Program-made: the position numbers and the translations under genes
Source of the DNA: Gemella morbillorum
GTDB taxonomy: Bacteria > Bacillota > Bacilli > Staphylococcales > Gemellaceae
NCBI RefSeq assembly: GCF_900476045.1
Contig: NZ_LS483440.1
Coordinates: forward strand, 1,674,001-1,738,000
DNA: 64,000 nucleotides
Reading direction: 5' to 3'
Shown here: in pieces, positions 62,773-64,000 of the stretch
How positions within the stretch are numbered: position 1 is the stretch's first letter
How the letters are laid out: every line of letters begins with the position of its first letter
Notes under the pieces: generated by a model
What the model was told of the DNA's origin: nothing
Databases searched by the model: none
Seen by the model: only the letters and a program-made list of their open reading frames with translations

Positions 62773-63413
62773 TTATTTTACTCCATATTTACCCTTAGTT
62801 TTATATTGATCTAATTGCTTCTTCTCCTCTTTTAGTCCTCTATTTTCTTGCAATAACATCTTTATATCGCTTCTAACACTTTCTATCATATCTAACGTAA
62901 CTTTATCACCTGCCTGCAATAATATATCCGCAATTTCAGCAACTTCAGGAATATTTAAATTACTACAAACAGCTAGACAAGAAGCAAGCGGTGTTTGATC
63001 CATATCATTTTTCAAGTAAACATTTGCTCCTTTTTCCACTAAAAATCGAACTGTATTCGGGTGAAAAAAGCTTGCAGCGGTATGCAACGGACTATTTCCG
63101 TATCTATCAACTCGTTCGACATCAGCCCCTAACTCAAATAACAATTTTACAGTATTATCCCCCAAAGCAGCGGCCTATCTAAAGGGCTTCGTCCGTAATA
63201 ATTCTCAACATTAACATCTAAACCTTGTTCTGTGAGCCAACGAACAAACTCATCAGGAACATTACTATAATGAAGAGCTGTATTTCTCTCACAACGCGCG
63301 TCATGTGCATAAAGCTCACATTTTTCATAAACAGCCTTAAGTTTTTCTATATCTCCAGCTTTAACAAGTTCTCCAAAGTCTTTCGGTAAAGTAACTCTTT
63401 TCTTTTTAACCAT
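62773..63413 (-). pseudogene. ankyrin-repeat gene with a one-base frameshift
   Basis: ATG 63413 opens MVKKKRVTLPKDFGELVKAG and ankyrin-like repeats to YYGRSPLD, then shifts frame near 63172. The other frame continues AAALGDNTVKLLFELGADVE, RYGNSPLHTAASFFHPNTVR, and ends in a coiled coil (MLLQENRGLKEEKKQLDQYK). Adding one G in the AGGCC tract restores a single ankyrin protein of about 212 residues. Ankyrin proteins are common in toxin-immunity arrays. A coiled-coil tail of a paralogue survives at 59223-59405. Confidence 0.75.
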
Positions 63414-63581
63414 ATTTCACCCTCCCATAACTTCTAATTTCTTACTTAATATCACACCTGTTTTCTTAGCCTTGTAACTCTAATTCTTTTTTCTTTCACA
63501 CGTGTTGGTTCTATATTTTTTTTTGATAATTTTCCTATACAATTATCAAAATAACCTCTTTTTATGCTGTTGAACTATGAT

Positions 63582-63974
63582 TTATTTGAAGAGACCTTGT
63601 AACCATTGTACAATATCATCCGTCGTTTTATCACAGGATAACACCAATCGATTGCAGTCAATTTCATAAAATAATATCACTTCTTTTTCACTTTCAAAAA
63701 AAGTTGCTAGCCACATAATAAACTGTGCATGCTCATAAATTCCTTCAACTGAATTAAAGTACTCTATCGCAAACGTACAACGCTTTTTCTCCATTCTTAA
63801 TTCGAATTGATATTTCTCTGAATAGTTTTCCCAGCAAAGATCATAAAATAACGCAGAATTATTTACTTCAAAACTAGTACCTGGATACTTTATTTCAATG
63901 TCTTTATTAAATCTCCTAATATCAAAATTATTGTTTTCCAATTCGTTCAAATGAACAAAGATTGTTACAGACAT
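63582..63974 (-). CDS. small soluble protein, unrecognised
   Basis: A 130-residue protein (VTIFVHLNELENNNFDIRRF, YEHAQFIMWLATFFESEKEV, VQWLQGLF). ATG 63974 is six bases after GGGTGGGG; ATG 63980 or 63992 are alternatives. No family recognised; size and place fit the immunity-like array. The interval 63414-63581 shows no gene. Confidence 0.5.
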   Translation of the reverse strand: MSVTIFVHLNELENNNFDIRRFNKDIEIKYPGTSFEVNNSALFYDLCWENYSEKYQFELRMEKKRCTFAIEYFNSVEGIYEHAQFIMWLATFFESEKEVILFYEIDCNRLVLSCDKTTDDIVQWLQGLFK

Positions 63975-64000
63975 TTTCATCCCCACCCTCAAACTCTAAT

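Noticed and set aside
1..64000. CRISPR arrays, tRNA or rRNA genes
   Set aside because: No regularly spaced short repeats with unique spacers and no tRNA-like or rRNA-like sequence were seen; the only regular array is the 363-base coding repeat.

Overview
The window looks like chromosomal DNA of a strongly AT-rich Firmicute, most plausibly Gemella or a close relative. This rests on the WalRKHI operon, small YtqB/CYTH-type genes, streptococcus-like DUF1310 proteins, LPXTG surface-protein architecture and gene style; no rRNA or species marker is present, so the genus is inference.

Layout. 1-1.6 kb: end of an unrecognised gene, the tRNA methyltransferase MnmM and a CYTH protein. 1.9-4.9 kb: a small minus-strand immunity-like group (Imm22-like, a SUKH-TPR-DUF4375 protein, two membrane proteins). 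5.2-8.8 kb: lipid kinase, DUF1310-like protein, rhodanese lipoprotein, YidD, Dps. 8.9-13.7 kb: walR-walK-walH-walI. 13.9-19 kb: lipase-like protein, flavodoxin, a LysM-NlpC/P60 cell-wall hydrolase with a textbook WalR box at its promoter, and a CcdA-TlpA thiol-redox pair. 19.1-27 kb: a sialic-acid utilisation region (two CE7 esterases, SSS symporter, N-acetylneuraminate lyase, ManA, ROK kinase, GntR/UTRA regulator) tied together by a repeated operator TTAACACATTAAA. 27.2-35.8 kb: decaying ISL3 copies around a large LPXTG adhesin with six near-identical 121-residue repeats but an in-frame amber codon, followed by other decayed genes. 36.5-41.4 kb: a composite transposon, two direct copies of one IS (one intact, one internally deleted) flanking copY-copA, with a long imperfect direct repeat abutting both outer ends. 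41.7-47.7 kb: a CydDC-like ABC pair and an autoregulated ABC exporter-TetR operon. 47.9-50.1 kb: a membrane protein and a DUF1659-DUF2922-YvrJ-CHAP cassette (holin-like and endolysin-like proteins). 50.8-54.2 kb: MATE exporter, YwqG-like protein, TmcAL. 54.4-64 kb: a long minus-strand array of immunity-like and orphan genes (SUKH, Imm26-like, DUF2185/Imm33, CPBP, SUMF1-like, DUF6707-like, ankyrin) with gene remnants between them and no recognisable toxin.

How it works together. WalRK probably controls the LysM hydrolase encoded 2 kb away. The GntR regulator probably represses nanA and itself. CopY probably represses copY-copA through two TTAC-N4-GTAA boxes. The TetR protein probably represses its own ABC operon through a palindrome that exactly fills a promoter spacer. 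The two immunity-like arrays look like orphan defences against contact-dependent or type VII polymorphic toxins. Several genes carry single inactivating lesions (32452 TAG, 35729 TAA, 61111 TAA, 63172 frameshift), so the accessory regions are under active decay or in variable states. No tRNA, rRNA or CRISPR array was seen.
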